64,000 bases of DNA from an uncultured Collinsella sp. (GTDB lineage Bacteria; Actinomycetota; Coriobacteriia; Coriobacteriales; Coriobacteriaceae): NCBI GenBank assembly GCA_959599915.1, contig CAUGJE010000002.1, forward strand, positions 124,001 to 188,000. Reading direction: 5' to 3'. Shown piece by piece: positions 35,493-44,750 of this stretch. A program made the translations under genes and the position numbers. Below the pieces are notes generated by a model, which did no database searches, had not been told where the DNA came from, and saw only the letters and a list, made by a program, of their open reading frames with translations. Each line of letters begins with the position of its first letter. Position 1 is the first letter of the stretch.

Positions 35493-36917
35493 CTAGCACA
35501 CACCTTCCACAAAGCGGTCGAGCTCAACAAAGCGGGAACCCTTGACCAGTACAACATCATGTTTTTCAAGCGCGCCGCCCATGCGGTCGAGCACCTGCTG
35601 ATAATCGGAGAACACCTGGATGCGGTCCTCGTCCATACCCATCATGCGCGCGGCATCGGCCATAAGCTGGGCCAGCTCACCACCCACGCACGCCAGCATG
35701 TCGAGCTTCTTGGCGGCAGCATAGGCGCCTACAAGCTCATGCATGCGAGGAGCCTCATCGCCCATCTCGCCCATCTCGCCCAGGATCGCCATGCGAGACC
35801 CCCTGCACGAAAGCGAGCACAGTAGATCGAGGCCAGCAGCCATGGATTCGGCGCTGGCGTTATAGGAATCGTCAATGACGCGGGCACCACTCTTGGCGCG
35901 TTTGATCTCCTGGCGGTGACCGGTGATCGTGAGGCCTCTAAAGGCAGCATCGATCTGCTCGGGCGTCACGCCCAGGCGATAGGCAACCGCGGCGGCCTTG
36001 ACGGCATTTGGGACGGACTGCACGCCGGGGATGGCAAGCATGGTATCGATTGTCTCGCCCTGACCAAAATCGAGAGTAAAGACCGGACGGCCCTCGTCAT
36101 CAACTCGAACGTCGCGGGCACGGACCTCATCATCGTCCGAGACGCCGGCCAACATCACGTCGATACCAGCAGGCTGGGCGAACGTATCGCGAATGAACGG
36201 CGTAAAGTCGTCCTCGCCGCCCAAAACCAGCAGCGGCAAGAAGTCGCCAGCGGCGCACATACCCTGGACAATCTCGGCCTTAGCGCGGGCGATGTTCTCG
36301 CGGCTACCCAAAATGCCGATATGAGAGGTGCCGATCTTGCTCACGATGGCAAGGTTGGGATTGGCGGACTGGGACAGGCGCTCGATCTCGTGGAAATGGT
36401 TCATGCCCATCTCGAGCACCAGGACCTCGGTATCGGCCGGAGCGGAAAGCACCGTGAGCGGCATGCCGATCAGGTTATTGAAATTGCCCTTGGTGGCCCA
36501 GACACGATAGCGCTTGGCGAGCACAGCGGCGAGCACGTCCTTGGTCGTCGTCTTGCCGATGGAACCGGTAATACCAACGACCAGGCAGCCAAGCTCCAGA
36601 CGGTACGTGTGCGCCAAACGCAGCAGAAACTCCTCGGGATCATCGGTCAGCAAGATGGCACAGCCCTTGTCCTGCGCCAGCGAGACCAGCTCGGCCTCGG
36701 GCTCACGTGTCATCACGACGGCGCCGGCACCCGTCTGGACGGCACGGGAAGCAAAATCATTGCCGTCGACGTTTTCACCGGGAAAGGCGACGAAAATCGT
36801 CCCTTCCTCGACCTGGCGCGAGTCGATAACGCACCCGCGGCATACCTGATCGGCTTCTCCCGTCACGGTTCGGGCCCCTGTTGCGGCCGCGAGGTTGTTG
36901 ACGGCGATCTCTATCAT
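35493..36917 (-). CDS. murF: UDP-MurNAc-tripeptide D-alanyl-D-alanine ligase
   Basis: Adds D-Ala-D-Ala to the UDP-MurNAc-tripeptide. 474 residues. It is identified as MurF rather than MurE by GITGSIGKTTTKDVLA, TKGNFNNLIGMPLTVL, EMGMNHFHEIERLS, GTSHIGILGSRENI and VIDDSYNASAESM. The 127 bases upstream separate it from ftsI and contain GATACAAT (minus strand) as a possible -10 box, so an internal promoter is conceivable. No murE is found between ftsI and murF, where it normally lies. Confidence 0.96.
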   Translation of the reverse strand: MIEIAVNNLAAATGARTVTGEADQVCRGCVIDSRQVEEGTIFVAFPGENVDGNDFASRAVQTGAGAVVMTREPEAELVSLAQDKGCAILLTDDPEEFLLRLAHTYRLELGCLVVGITGSIGKTTTKDVLAAVLAKRYRVWATKGNFNNLIGMPLTVLSAPADTEVLVLEMGMNHFHEIERLSQSANPNLAIVSKIGTSHIGILGSRENIARAKAEIVQGMCAAGDFLPLLVLGGEDDFTPFIRDTFAQPAGIDVMLAGVSDDDEVRARDVRVDDEGRPVFTLDFGQGETIDTMLAIPGVQSVPNAVKAAAVAYRLGVTPEQIDAAFRGLTITGHRQEIKRAKSGARVIDDSYNASAESMAAGLDLLCSLSCRGSRMAILGEMGEMGDEAPRMHELVGAYAAAKKLDMLACVGGELAQLMADAARMMGMDEDRIQVFSDYQQVLDRMGGALEKHDVVLVKGSRFVELDRFVEGVC

Positions 36918-37044
36918 TGCAGCTCCCCTGTAAACCTAATAATGCTATCGGCGTATTGTATCCCAGCGCCGCGCATGCGTGGTGCAGGGCATGTGAACAC
37001 CCCTCATATGGGACAACAAACCACGCCCCAAAGATTGTAACCCC

Positions 37045-38910
37045 CTACTTCGTGTGCGGGATACCCAGCACGTCGAGCGCGTTGGCCATAATGGACTGGA
37101 ACGGCACCGCAGCGGCATCTGAGCCGCTCGGCGTTCCGTCGAGCGTGATATAGCACAGCACCTTGGGCGATTGTGCCGGTGCAAAGCCCATAAAGGACGA
37201 CATGTAGTTCTCCTTGAGGTAGCCGCCGTTCTCGTCGGCTCGTTCGGCCGTACCGGTCTTACCCGCCACGTCATAGCCGTCAACCGCGCCGCCAACGCCC
37301 GTTCCCTCGGACACGACCGTCTGCATGCACGATGTCACCTGGGATGCGGCGTCCTCCGAAATCGCGCGGTCACCTTCGCCCCAGTCCTTCTCGTCGCCCT
37401 TGCTGGACTTATAGAAGTGCGGGGTCATCATCACGCCGCCGTTGGCGATGCCGCCCACGGCACGTGCGATCTCAATCGGCGAGACAGACAGCGCCTGTCC
37501 AAAGCTCATCGATCCCAGCGTGGCGCCGTCATACTGGTCACGCTCCTTGACGATGCCCAGGCTCTCGCCCGGAAAATCGACACCCGAGCTGTGACCGATG
37601 CCCCACTTGTCCACATAGGCGGCAAAGTCGTCGGCACCGATCTTGCGCCCCACCAGGACAAAGCCCACGTTGGACGAACGGCGCATCATCTCGCGCACAT
37701 CCATGGTCATGGCATAATCGCGCTTGTCGGCATCGGTGACGGTATCGTCACCCACCTTGATGCTCGCCGGCACCTCAAACGACGTACTCGATCGCACGAC
37801 GCCCAAGTCGAAGCCGGCGCCCGCCACGAGCGTCTTAAAGACCGAGCCGGGCTCGTAGGCGTCGGTGACCAGGCGCAGGTTCATATCCTCGGTCTTGGCG
37901 TTTTCCAGATCGGTCTGGTCGTAAGTCGGATACGAGCAGGCTGCCAAGATCTCGCCTGTCGTAGGATCGGTGACCAGCGCCGAGCCGTTCTTGGCCTTAG
38001 TCTTCTCAACTGCCTCTGCCAGGGCATCCTCGGCCGCACGCTGGATATTGACGTCGAGCGTCGTCACGATATCAACGCCGTCGACCGCAGCCACCTTTTT
38101 ATAGGCACCGCCCGCGATATAGCTGCCGTCCCTCGCGCGCTCGCGCACAAGAGAACCGTTCGTACCGGTCAGAAGCTTGTTGTATTGCTTTTCGAGACCC
38201 GTCAAGCCGTCGTTGTCTACATTCACTACACCCAGCACCTGCGATGCCAGATTGCCGTATGGATATACGCGCTTCATGGCCTGCTCAAAAAGCACGCCGG
38301 GCAGGTTCTTCTTCTCCAGCGCCACAGCATCGTCTTCGTCCACCTGGCGCTTGATATACACCCAGGTTCCATCGGACTCAACGAGCTTGCGGCAGGTCTT
38401 TTTATCGATTCCAGTTGCCTTGACCAGCGCCGACACCGTCTTGTCAACATCCTCGACAAGCTGCGGGTTCACGGCGATATTGCGACATTCGACCGACGAC
38501 GCCAGCACGTTACCGTTGCGGTCGTAGATGGTGCCACGTTTGGCATAGAGGGTCTGCGCAAGCAGGCGACGCGCATCGGCACGCTCGCGCAGTTTATCGG
38601 CTTCGACAATTTGATAGTCGGCAAGGCGAAAGACGCCCAAGCCCAAGCCAAGCCCAATGAATCCCATGACGGCTTTGCGGCGAGGCAGCGGCGTGCCTGT
38701 GAGCCATTCGGTCGACGAACTCTTGCGCGACCTAGTGTTATGCACTTGAGGGCCGCCCGAGCCGCGAAGTCGCGACGCCGGGTCGTTGCCACGGGACTGC
38801 CCGGCGTTGTAAGATTGCCGACCCGTTCCTTGATAACCAGAACGTCCCCGCGACGAGGGACGTCCAGAACCGCGGCCCCCGTCGGAACCGCGGCGATAGT
38901 CATTTGTCAT
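37045..38910 (-). CDS. ftsI: Septal class B penicillin-binding protein FtsI
   Basis: Transpeptidase cross-linking septal peptidoglycan with FtsW. 621 residues. A long basic Gly/Arg/Ser-rich cytoplasmic tail (about 70 residues) precedes one TM helix (KAVMGFIGLGLGLGVFRLAD). Then come the pedestal domain (LAQTLYAKRGTIYDRNGNVLA), and the transpeptidase with EPGSVFKT (catalytic Ser, SxxK), RSSNVG (SxN) and AGKTGTAERAD (KTG). It begins 17 bases after the ftsL-like gene. There is no PASTA domain. Confidence 0.96.
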   Translation of the reverse strand: MTNDYRRGSDGGRGSGRPSSRGRSGYQGTGRQSYNAGQSRGNDPASRLRGSGGPQVHNTRSRKSSSTEWLTGTPLPRRKAVMGFIGLGLGLGVFRLADYQIVEADKLRERADARRLLAQTLYAKRGTIYDRNGNVLASSVECRNIAVNPQLVEDVDKTVSALVKATGIDKKTCRKLVESDGTWVYIKRQVDEDDAVALEKKNLPGVLFEQAMKRVYPYGNLASQVLGVVNVDNDGLTGLEKQYNKLLTGTNGSLVRERARDGSYIAGGAYKKVAAVDGVDIVTTLDVNIQRAAEDALAEAVEKTKAKNGSALVTDPTTGEILAACSYPTYDQTDLENAKTEDMNLRLVTDAYEPGSVFKTLVAGAGFDLGVVRSSTSFEVPASIKVGDDTVTDADKRDYAMTMDVREMMRRSSNVGFVLVGRKIGADDFAAYVDKWGIGHSSGVDFPGESLGIVKERDQYDGATLGSMSFGQALSVSPIEIARAVGGIANGGVMMTPHFYKSSKGDEKDWGEGDRAISEDAASQVTSCMQTVVSEGTGVGGAVDGYDVAGKTGTAERADENGGYLKENYMSSFMGFAPAQSPKVLCYITLDGTPSGSDAAAVPFQSIMANALDVLGIPHTK

Positions 38911-38927
38911 ACTCAGCTACCGTCTTG

Positions 38928-39398
38928 CTACTGAGCGGTCGCGGTCGCGTTGGCGCCCGCGGCTGCATCCTGCGAAAAGTCAAGTGTAACGCTCTCGCTG
39001 GGCTCCACCATGCCATAAGCGCCCGCAAGGTCGCGAATGCGCGTGTCGGCGCCATAGACCGAATGCATGACCTCCAGGTCGGAGCTCTCATCGGTCGCCT
39101 TTTCGAGCGTGTTGGTAAGCTCGGCGTTGCTGTTGAGCACCTGGGCCGTAACGCCGGCGAGCGCCACGCGGGCGACGCCGATCGTCATGAAGATAGCCGC
39201 AATGATGCAAAACGTTTTAAGAACGCTCATGAAAACCGGGCTTACCGCCTGGTTTGCCTGACGGCCCGCGCCCGTGTAGACATCAAAGCGCGGCGTGCGC
39301 TGCTCACGGGGAGCAACGGGGGCCTGCGGCGTCTCACGATAGGCGGGCATGGCGTTCATATCATAGGCGAGTGCTGCGTTTGAAGTGTTGTAGCCCAT
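38928..39398 (-). CDS. FtsL-like bitopic division protein
   Basis: A 156-residue protein at the ftsL position between rsmH and ftsI. It has a cytoplasmic N-terminus of about 58 residues, one TM helix (VLKTFCIIAAIFMTIGVARVAL, about 60-82), then a short extracytoplasmic helical segment (TAQVLNSNAELTNTLEKATD) compatible with a coiled coil, and a low-complexity Ala/Thr tail. FtsL proteins are poorly conserved in sequence, so the name rests on position and topology. It would form the FtsQLB-type complex with FtsQ. Confidence 0.8.
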   Translation of the reverse strand: MGYNTSNAALAYDMNAMPAYRETPQAPVAPREQRTPRFDVYTGAGRQANQAVSPVFMSVLKTFCIIAAIFMTIGVARVALAGVTAQVLNSNAELTNTLEKATDESSDLEVMHSVYGADTRIRDLAGAYGMVEPSESVTLDFSQDAAAGANATATAQ

Positions 39399-39488
39399 GA
39401 TATGCCGCCTCCCATCCCGAGTACGTTGGTAGTGTGTTTAAGCTTCGTTTATGGTGCGAGCGGGAGGTCCAATATCGCGCGGTCGCGC

Positions 39489-40454
39489 CTACAGACGCTG
39501 CGCCACGCGGATTTTGGCTGATCTCGCCCGAGGGTTGCGCTCAACCTCATCAGGCTGGGCAACCAGGGGTTTTCGGGTGATGACCTTGAGTATCGGCACG
39601 TTGCCGCACACGCACACCGGAATCTCCGGCGGACACGTGCACCCCTGGCTCATCTCCTTAAAGTGGTTCTTTACGATACGGTCCTCGAGCGAGTGATACG
39701 AAATGACGCAGATACGTCCGCCCGGGTTGAGCCACCTGGTGGCGGCATCAAGCCCTCGTTCGAGCACATCGAGCTCGTGATTGACCTCGATGCGAATGGC
39801 CTGGAAACTTTTCTTGGCCGGGTGTCCACCATGCCGACGAGCGGCAGCTGGGATACCCGCCTTGATGATCTCGACAAATTGGCCGGTGGTTTCGATCGGT
39901 TCTTGCTCGCGGCGGCGCACGATCTCGCGCGCGATCTGCGAGGCGAACTTCTCTTCGCCGTAGACGCGTAGAATCCGGGCGAGGTCGTGTTCGTTATAGG
40001 TGTTGATGACCTCAGCTGCGTTTAAGGTGTTATTGCCCGGATCCATCCGCATGTCCAATGGGGCGTCCTCGTTATACGAAAAGCCCCTGCCAGGGATATC
40101 GAGTTGCGGTGACGAAACGCCCAAATCGAACAGGAAGCCATCGACCCCGGGCACCTCGGCCGAGCAAAGCAGCTCGTCCAAGTCGCCGAAGTTGCCCTTC
40201 AGCAGCTGGTGCGGAACGCCGGGAACCTCGCGTTCCAGACGGGCGCCAGCGGCCTCGAGGGCCATGTCGTCCTGATCGACGCCGAGCAAAAGGCCCGTCT
40301 CCCCCACCTGTGCGGCCATCTTTACCGAATGGCCGGCACCGCCAAGGGTGCAATCGCAGACAACGGAGCCGCTCTTTAGCTGCAGCGACTCAAGCACTTC
40401 GCCGAGCATGACAGGTTCATGCCGATATTCTTGTGTCAAGATCCCACGCTCCAT
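39489..40454 (-). CDS. rsmH: 16S rRNA (cytosine-1402-N4)-methyltransferase
   Basis: MraW/RsmH methylates N4 of C1402 in the 16S decoding centre. 321 residues. Blocks: EYRHEPVMLGEVLESL, the SAM loop CDCTLGGAGHSVKM, GVDQDDMAL, DGFLFDLGVSSPQLD, RGFSYNEDAPLDMRMD and VISYHSLEDRIVKN. The start at 40454 is 20 bases after mraZ; the ribosome site is weak, so translation may be coupled to mraZ. Second gene of the division and cell-wall cluster. Confidence 0.97.
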   Translation of the reverse strand: MERGILTQEYRHEPVMLGEVLESLQLKSGSVVCDCTLGGAGHSVKMAAQVGETGLLLGVDQDDMALEAAGARLEREVPGVPHQLLKGNFGDLDELLCSAEVPGVDGFLFDLGVSSPQLDIPGRGFSYNEDAPLDMRMDPGNNTLNAAEVINTYNEHDLARILRVYGEEKFASQIAREIVRRREQEPIETTGQFVEIIKAGIPAAARRHGGHPAKKSFQAIRIEVNHELDVLERGLDAATRWLNPGGRICVISYHSLEDRIVKNHFKEMSQGCTCPPEIPVCVCGNVPILKVITRKPLVAQPDEVERNPRARSAKIRVAQRL

Positions 40455-40474
40455 CCGTTACCCGTGCCTTGCCC

Positions 40475-40909
40475 TTACGAGAAGAAGAGGTCCAGCAGGG
40501 CCTCATCGTCATCGTCCTCATCGGCCGCGGCGCGATCCCAAACCTCAAGGTGGTCGTAGTTGCCCACAACCGTGACCTCGCGGTCGAGATTCGCCTGCTT
40601 GCGGAGAGACTCGGAAAGACCGATACGACCGGCGCTGTCCACATCCATCGACGTGGTGCGCTTGTTGATCGCCCTCATGAGCTTCTGGTCGTTAATGTCA
40701 CGCGGGTTAAAACCCTCGTGGTCCTCACGACCCGCGAAGAGTCCTTCGACCCACTTATCGAAGGCCTCGGCAGAGAACACGTACAGAGCATCGACATCCA
40801 GGGCTTTGAACACGCGAACGTGCTCTCCAAGCTCCTCGCGAAGGGGTGCAGGCAGGGACAGACGACCTTTTGCATCGAGATTGCGCTCGTATGCACCAGT
40901 CATTCCCAT
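40475..40909 (-). CDS. mraZ: MraZ transcriptional regulator
   Basis: DNA-binding AbrB-like regulator that heads and represses the dcw cluster. 144 residues. Two SpoVT/AbrB-like repeats are visible: GAYERNLDAKGRLSLPAPLREEL and DVDSAGRIGLSESLRKQANL (given in parts of the duplicated fold). It ends in an acidic tail (DEDDDDEALLDLFFS). The ATG at 40909 follows GGGAGG. Its likely operator, a series of GGTGGGG repeats, lies just upstream of the promoter at 40978-41006. Confidence 0.95.
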   Translation of the reverse strand: MGMTGAYERNLDAKGRLSLPAPLREELGEHVRVFKALDVDALYVFSAEAFDKWVEGLFAGREDHEGFNPRDINDQKLMRAINKRTTSMDVDSAGRIGLSESLRKQANLDREVTVVGNYDHLEVWDRAAADEDDDDEALLDLFFS

Positions 40910-40977
40910 GTGCGCCCTCCCCTCGGTTACTCAGATGGCACGTACGCGGGGAACCACCCCGCCTGTCGACGTCATCC

Positions 40978-41006
40978 ATAATATGGGGAACCGCCCCATT
41001 TTTCAA
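40978..41006 (-). promoter_or_regulatory. Sigma-A promoter of the mraZ/dcw operon
   Basis: On the minus strand TTGAAA (41006-41001), a 17-base spacer and TATTAT (40983-40978). This is the best-formed promoter in the window, about 60 bases before the mraZ RBS. Confidence 0.8.
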
Positions 41007-41053
41007 CACCTTTCCCCACCCCTTCCCCCACCCCTCCCCACCATTCCACCCCC
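41007..41053 (-). promoter_or_regulatory. MraZ-box array upstream of mraZ
   Basis: The minus strand holds successive GGTGG, GGTGGGG, GGTGGGGG, GGTGGGG and GGTG words about 8-12 bases apart, immediately upstream of the -35 box. MraZ is known to bind direct repeats of this GTGGG type at roughly 10-bp spacing, so autoregulation is likely. Confidence 0.75.
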
Positions 41054-41054
41054 A

Positions 41055-41108
41055 ATATGTTGTAAAACACCCCCGAGCATATGTTCGAAAACACAATATG
41101 TTGTGTTT
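41055..41108. promoter_or_regulatory. Second operator-like array, ATATGTT repeats and palindrome
   Basis: Three ATATGTT words, two followed by xGxAAAACAC, lead into the exact palindrome AAACACAA-TATG-TTGTGTTT (41089-41108). The array lies directly upstream of the MraZ boxes. The factor is unknown. The rest of the 462-base gap (41109-41273) shows only a weak CCTCAA/TTGAGG inverted repeat. Confidence 0.5.
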
Positions 41109-41273
41109 GCAGCAACGGCGGGATGCCACCTGTAGAACCACACCCGCGAACCTCAACCTTCAAGTTGACCTTGAGGCGATTTTTGCGTCCCTTTACATGC
41201 CGTTCACATCGCCCCCAAACTCCCCCACCCAAGGCACGTGCGGCCCACCACCGCGACGCCAAGTGGCGAAAAA

Positions 41274-41340
41274 TGGGACGGACCCCAGATTGCCCATGCG
41301 CGCGCAAAAGCACGCCACGGCAATCTGGGGCCCGTCCCCA
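41274..41340. repeat. Inverted repeat after xer gene (GGGACGG family)
   Basis: GGGACGGACCCCAGATTGCC (41275-41294) pairs with 41319-41338 with one mismatch across a 24-base loop. It lies 31 bases beyond the recombinase stop and may end its transcript. It shares the GGGACGG stem base with the hairpins at 58278 and 63368. Confidence 0.75.
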
Positions 41341-41371
41341 AATACCTATAAATATACAGGTCAGCGATGTG

Positions 41372-42313
41372 TTAACGATGCGCCAGCGGATGCGCCGCCA
41401 GATAGACCTCGGTCAGTTGCGTTCGGTCGACATGCGTGTAGACCTGTGTGGTCGAAATATCGGCATGGCCCAAAATCTCCTGCAGCACACGCAGGTCGGC
41501 ACCACCCGCGAGCATGTGGGTGGCAAAGGAGTGGCGCAAGGTATGGGGATGGAGCCCCACCAGCCCCACCTGACGCCCATACCGCTCGCATATCGCATGC
41601 ACGGCCTGGCGCGACAGGCGACGTCCGTTCTTATTTAAAAAGACCGCCGAGGTCTCGGTTCCGCGAGCATGGGCCGCCAAGCGAGAACGCCCCTCAGTTA
41701 CATAGAGCGTCAGAGCTCGCGCCGCGCTTCCCACCAGTGGGGACAGGCGTTCCTTTGAGCCCTTACCGCGAACGAGTACAAAGCCATCGTCAATATGGAT
41801 ATCGCCCACATCGAGCCCAACCAGCTCACTCACACGCAAACCGCATCCGTAGAGCACTTCCAAGATGGCATGGTCGCGCAGTCCCATCTCGCCCTCGGGA
41901 AAGTCTTGATCGAGCAGCACCGAGACATCCTCCACCGATAGATACTCCGGCAAACGCTCAGCCTTTTTAGGCAGGCGCAACGCCGCCGTCGGGTTTTGGG
42001 CCACGGCCCCATCGCGCACCAAAAAGGCATGCAGGCCCTTCACGGCAGCAAGCGCGCGCTCCACCGAGGCGTCGGAATAGCCTCCGTCGCGGCGATCGGC
42101 GACAAAGCCCTCCACGACCTGACGGGTCACCTCTTCAAAAGACACAATACCCGCCCGCTCCAGATAGGCGCAGTACGTCGTCAGGTCACGACGATAGGCC
42201 GCAATCGTGTTGCGCGCCAAGCCCCGCTCGACCGCGAGGTAATCGAGATACTCCCCCGCCGCCACGGCGAGCGACGAGGGAGTAGCTTCGGTATGTTCCT
42301 TATTCGCCGGCAC
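41372..42313 (-). CDS. xerD: XerC/XerD-type tyrosine site-specific recombinase
   Basis: A chromosome-dimer-resolution type recombinase, about 313 residues. An N-terminal SAM-like domain (LAVAAGEYLDYLAVERGLAR) is followed by the catalytic domain with the complete set R160 (GCGLRVSEL), K184 (RGKGSKER), H257-x-x-R260 (HPHTLRHSFATH), H283 (LGHADIST) and Y292 (QVYTHV). The likely start is GTG 42313, which overlaps the end of pyrG. The frame is open further but runs through pyrG coding sequence. XerC and XerD cannot be told apart reliably from sequence alone, so the symbol is provisional. Confidence 0.88.
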   Translation of the reverse strand: MPANKEHTEATPSSLAVAAGEYLDYLAVERGLARNTIAAYRRDLTTYCAYLERAGIVSFEEVTRQVVEGFVADRRDGGYSDASVERALAAVKGLHAFLVRDGAVAQNPTAALRLPKKAERLPEYLSVEDVSVLLDQDFPEGEMGLRDHAILEVLYGCGLRVSELVGLDVGDIHIDDGFVLVRGKGSKERLSPLVGSAARALTLYVTEGRSRLAAHARGTETSAVFLNKNGRRLSRQAVHAICERYGRQVGLVGLHPHTLRHSFATHMLAGGADLRVLQEILGHADISTTQVYTHVDRTQLTEVYLAAHPLAHR

Positions 42314-42315
42314 CC

Positions 42316-43977
42316 TTAGTCCGTAGCGAGGTTCATGGGCGTCACCTGCAGACGGTCGACACCCTCGTGCTGGCCGATCGAGGCGCGCACGAACTCGCGG
42401 AACAGCGGCTGCGGGTTGGTCGGGCGGCTCTTGAACTCGGGATGAGCCTGGGTTGCCACATACCACGGATGCACGTCGCGCGGCAGCTCGACCATCTCGA
42501 CCAAGCGCTCGTCAGGCGACAGACCCGAGATAACCAAACCGGCGTCCTCGAGCTGGTCGCGGAAGGCGTTGTTGAACTCAAAGCGGTGACGGTGACGCTC
42601 GTAGACGAGTTCCTCACCATATGCCTCACGAGCAAGGGTATCGGCAGCAAGCTTGCACGGATAGGCACCCAGACGCATGGTGCCGCCCTTCTCGGTCACG
42701 TCCTCCTGCGAGCTCATCAGGTCGATGACGCTATACGGGCCATCCGGATCGAACTCAGAGGAGCTGGCGCCGGCAAGGCCGACGACATTGCGGGCGAACT
42801 CGCACACGGCCACCTGCATACCCAGGCAAATGCCCAGATACGGAATCTTGTGCTCACGGGCAAACTCGGCCGCGAGGATCTTGCCCTCCAGGGCGCGCTT
42901 GCCAAAGCCGCCGGGGACCAGGATGCCCGAGGCGTCGCCTAGAACCTCGGAGACATTCTGCCCATCGAGGCTCTCGCCGTCGACTAGCTGGACGTCCACA
43001 TGGCGATCGTAGAAGACGCCCGCATGGTGCAGGGCCTCGATAACCGACAGGTACGCATCGGGCAGCTGCGTGTACTTACCCACGACGGCGATCTTCACCT
43101 TGTCGGCGTGATGGTTGGCGTGATTCTGTTTGCGCAGGAACTCGTTCCACTCGCTCATGTCGCGCTCACGCGGATCCAGACCCAGGCGCTCGCAAATGCG
43201 CAGGTCAAAGTCCTGCTCGGCAAGCAGCTGCGGAACATCGTAAATGCTCGCGCAGTCCTCGTTGGTAAAGACGCAATCGGTGTCGACGTCGCAGAAGCTT
43301 GCGATCTTTCCGCGGATAGCGTCATCGATATGGTGGTCGGAGCGCAGCACGATAATATCGGGCTGGATGCCAAAGCTGCGGAGCTCCTTGACGGAATGCT
43401 GCGTGGGCTTGGTCTTGACCTCGTGGGCGGCGGCGATATAGGGAACGAGCGACACGTGGATGTAGCAGACGTTCTCGGGGCCGGCCTCCTTGCGGTACTG
43501 ACGGATGGCCTCGACAAACGGTTGGGACTCGATGTCGCCGATCGTGCCGCCCAGCTCGGTGATGACTACATCGGAGCCGGTCTGCTCCTCGATGCGGCGG
43601 AACTTGTCCTTAATGGCATTGGTGACGTGGGGAATCACCTGCACGGTACCGCCCAAAAAGTCGCCGCGACGCTCACGGGCGATTAGGCTTTTGTAGATGG
43701 CACCAGTCGTAAAGTTGGAATCGCGGGTCAGGTTCTCATCAATAAAGCGCTCGTAATGGCCCAGGTCCAGGTCGGACTCGTAACCGTCCTCGGTTACAAA
43801 GACCTCACCATGCTGGAACGGGCTCATGGTACCGGGGTCGACGTTCAGATACGGGTCGGCCTTCTGCATCGTTACTTTGTAGCCACGCGACTTGAGCAGA
43901 CGGCCCAGCGAGGCCGCGGTGATACCCTTGCCCAGGGACGAAACCACGCCACCGGTTACGAACACATGCTTGGTCAT
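42316..43977 (-). CDS. pyrG: CTP synthase
   Basis: Converts UTP to CTP using glutamine and ATP. 553 residues. The N-terminal synthase domain carries FVTGGVVSSLGKGITAASLG and the Mg/ATP residues in MQKADPYLNVDPGTMSPFQHGEVFVT (quoted in part). The C-terminal class I glutaminase has the nucleophile Cys in GICLGMQVAVCEFA and the His-Glu pair in THPEF-like AHPEFKS. Start at 43977. It is followed immediately by xerD with a likely overlap of translation signals. Full length and intact. Confidence 0.98.
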   Translation of the reverse strand: MTKHVFVTGGVVSSLGKGITAASLGRLLKSRGYKVTMQKADPYLNVDPGTMSPFQHGEVFVTEDGYESDLDLGHYERFIDENLTRDSNFTTGAIYKSLIARERRGDFLGGTVQVIPHVTNAIKDKFRRIEEQTGSDVVITELGGTIGDIESQPFVEAIRQYRKEAGPENVCYIHVSLVPYIAAAHEVKTKPTQHSVKELRSFGIQPDIIVLRSDHHIDDAIRGKIASFCDVDTDCVFTNEDCASIYDVPQLLAEQDFDLRICERLGLDPRERDMSEWNEFLRKQNHANHHADKVKIAVVGKYTQLPDAYLSVIEALHHAGVFYDRHVDVQLVDGESLDGQNVSEVLGDASGILVPGGFGKRALEGKILAAEFAREHKIPYLGICLGMQVAVCEFARNVVGLAGASSSEFDPDGPYSVIDLMSSQEDVTEKGGTMRLGAYPCKLAADTLAREAYGEELVYERHRHRFEFNNAFRDQLEDAGLVISGLSPDERLVEMVELPRDVHPWYVATQAHPEFKSRPTNPQPLFREFVRASIGQHEGVDRLQVTPMNLATD

Positions 43978-44105
43978 ATTGAGTTACCTGCGCTTCCCGT
44001 AGAAGTTGTTTATCCACATCTTACGGGTCTTCATTGTAATACTCGCGCCGCGGACCGTCCGCAATTTTTCTCGCATGCGATTGCATTTCTCAATCTTGAA
44101 ACAAA

Positions 44106-44131
44106 ACGCCGCCCGGTTTCCCAGGCGGCGT
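44106..44131 (-). terminator. Intrinsic terminator after the winged-helix gene
   Basis: On the minus strand ACGCCGCC and GGCGGCGT close a 26-base hairpin, followed by TTTGTTT. Confidence 0.85.
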
Positions 44132-44155
44132 CGCTATGGCAAGGGTTACATGCTG

Positions 44156-44494
44156 CTATCGATCAGCAACCTCGTCCTCAAGCATTTCTTGAACGAGCAT
44201 GCCGGTACGAACGCCCTCAAGATACCACTCACCACGTTCGGTGAGGCAAATGCCATTTGCAAGCTGACCGCCGTCGTCGCTATAACGCGAGACGACATCA
44301 ATCATACCTTCGGAATCCAAGCGATCGATTGCGGCGCGGGCACGATACGGCGAAACCCCCACGCGCTCGGCAAGCGTTTTGCGCGAGAAACCATACGGCC
44401 CGCCATTGTCTTCGGTTTGCTGGTCGATCTCCATCAACACCAGCACCTCGACACGCTTCATATCGTTGACACTCGCACGACCCTTGCCCGCCAT
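44156..44494 (-). CDS. Small winged-helix DNA-binding protein
   Basis: A 112-residue protein whose centre reads as a MarR/GntR-like winged helix: helix 2-3 GFSRKTLAERVGVSPYRARAAIDRL, then the wing GMIDVVSRYSDDGGQLANG (quoted in parts). The N-terminal helix DMKRVEVLVLMEIDQQ and the C-terminal helix probably form a dimer interface. The ATG at 44494 follows GAGGAGG. It is a likely transcription regulator, but no target is evident and it is monocistronic between pyrG and the DUF1846 gene. I do not recognise a named family. Confidence 0.75.
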   Translation of the reverse strand: MAGKGRASVNDMKRVEVLVLMEIDQQTEDNGGPYGFSRKTLAERVGVSPYRARAAIDRLDSEGMIDVVSRYSDDGGQLANGICLTERGEWYLEGVRTGMLVQEMLEDEVADR

Positions 44495-44688
44495 AGCAGC
44501 CTCCTCAAACCGAGCACGAGCATCTAACGCGCCGTGCGCGACCGACACACCTCACGATGGCAGGTAATATCCATCATGCGGCATCCCGCTAAGGATGAAA
44601 CAGTTACGGTTATTGTATACCGCTCAAATTGTTTCTAGGCAGGTAAACGGCTATTTTTCGCCGAAATAGGCGCTTTATTGATCAAAAA

Positions 44689-44716
44689 GCCGTACCGGGT
44701 GCTAACCCGATACGGC
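44689..44716 (-). terminator. Intrinsic terminator after DUF1846 gene
   Basis: GCCGTACCGGGT/ACCCGATACGGC around GCTA, with TTTTT on the minus-strand exit side (complement of 44684-44688). Confidence 0.9.
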
Positions 44717-44750
44717 CAAAATGCAATGCAATTACCGCGGTGCTTCAAAC

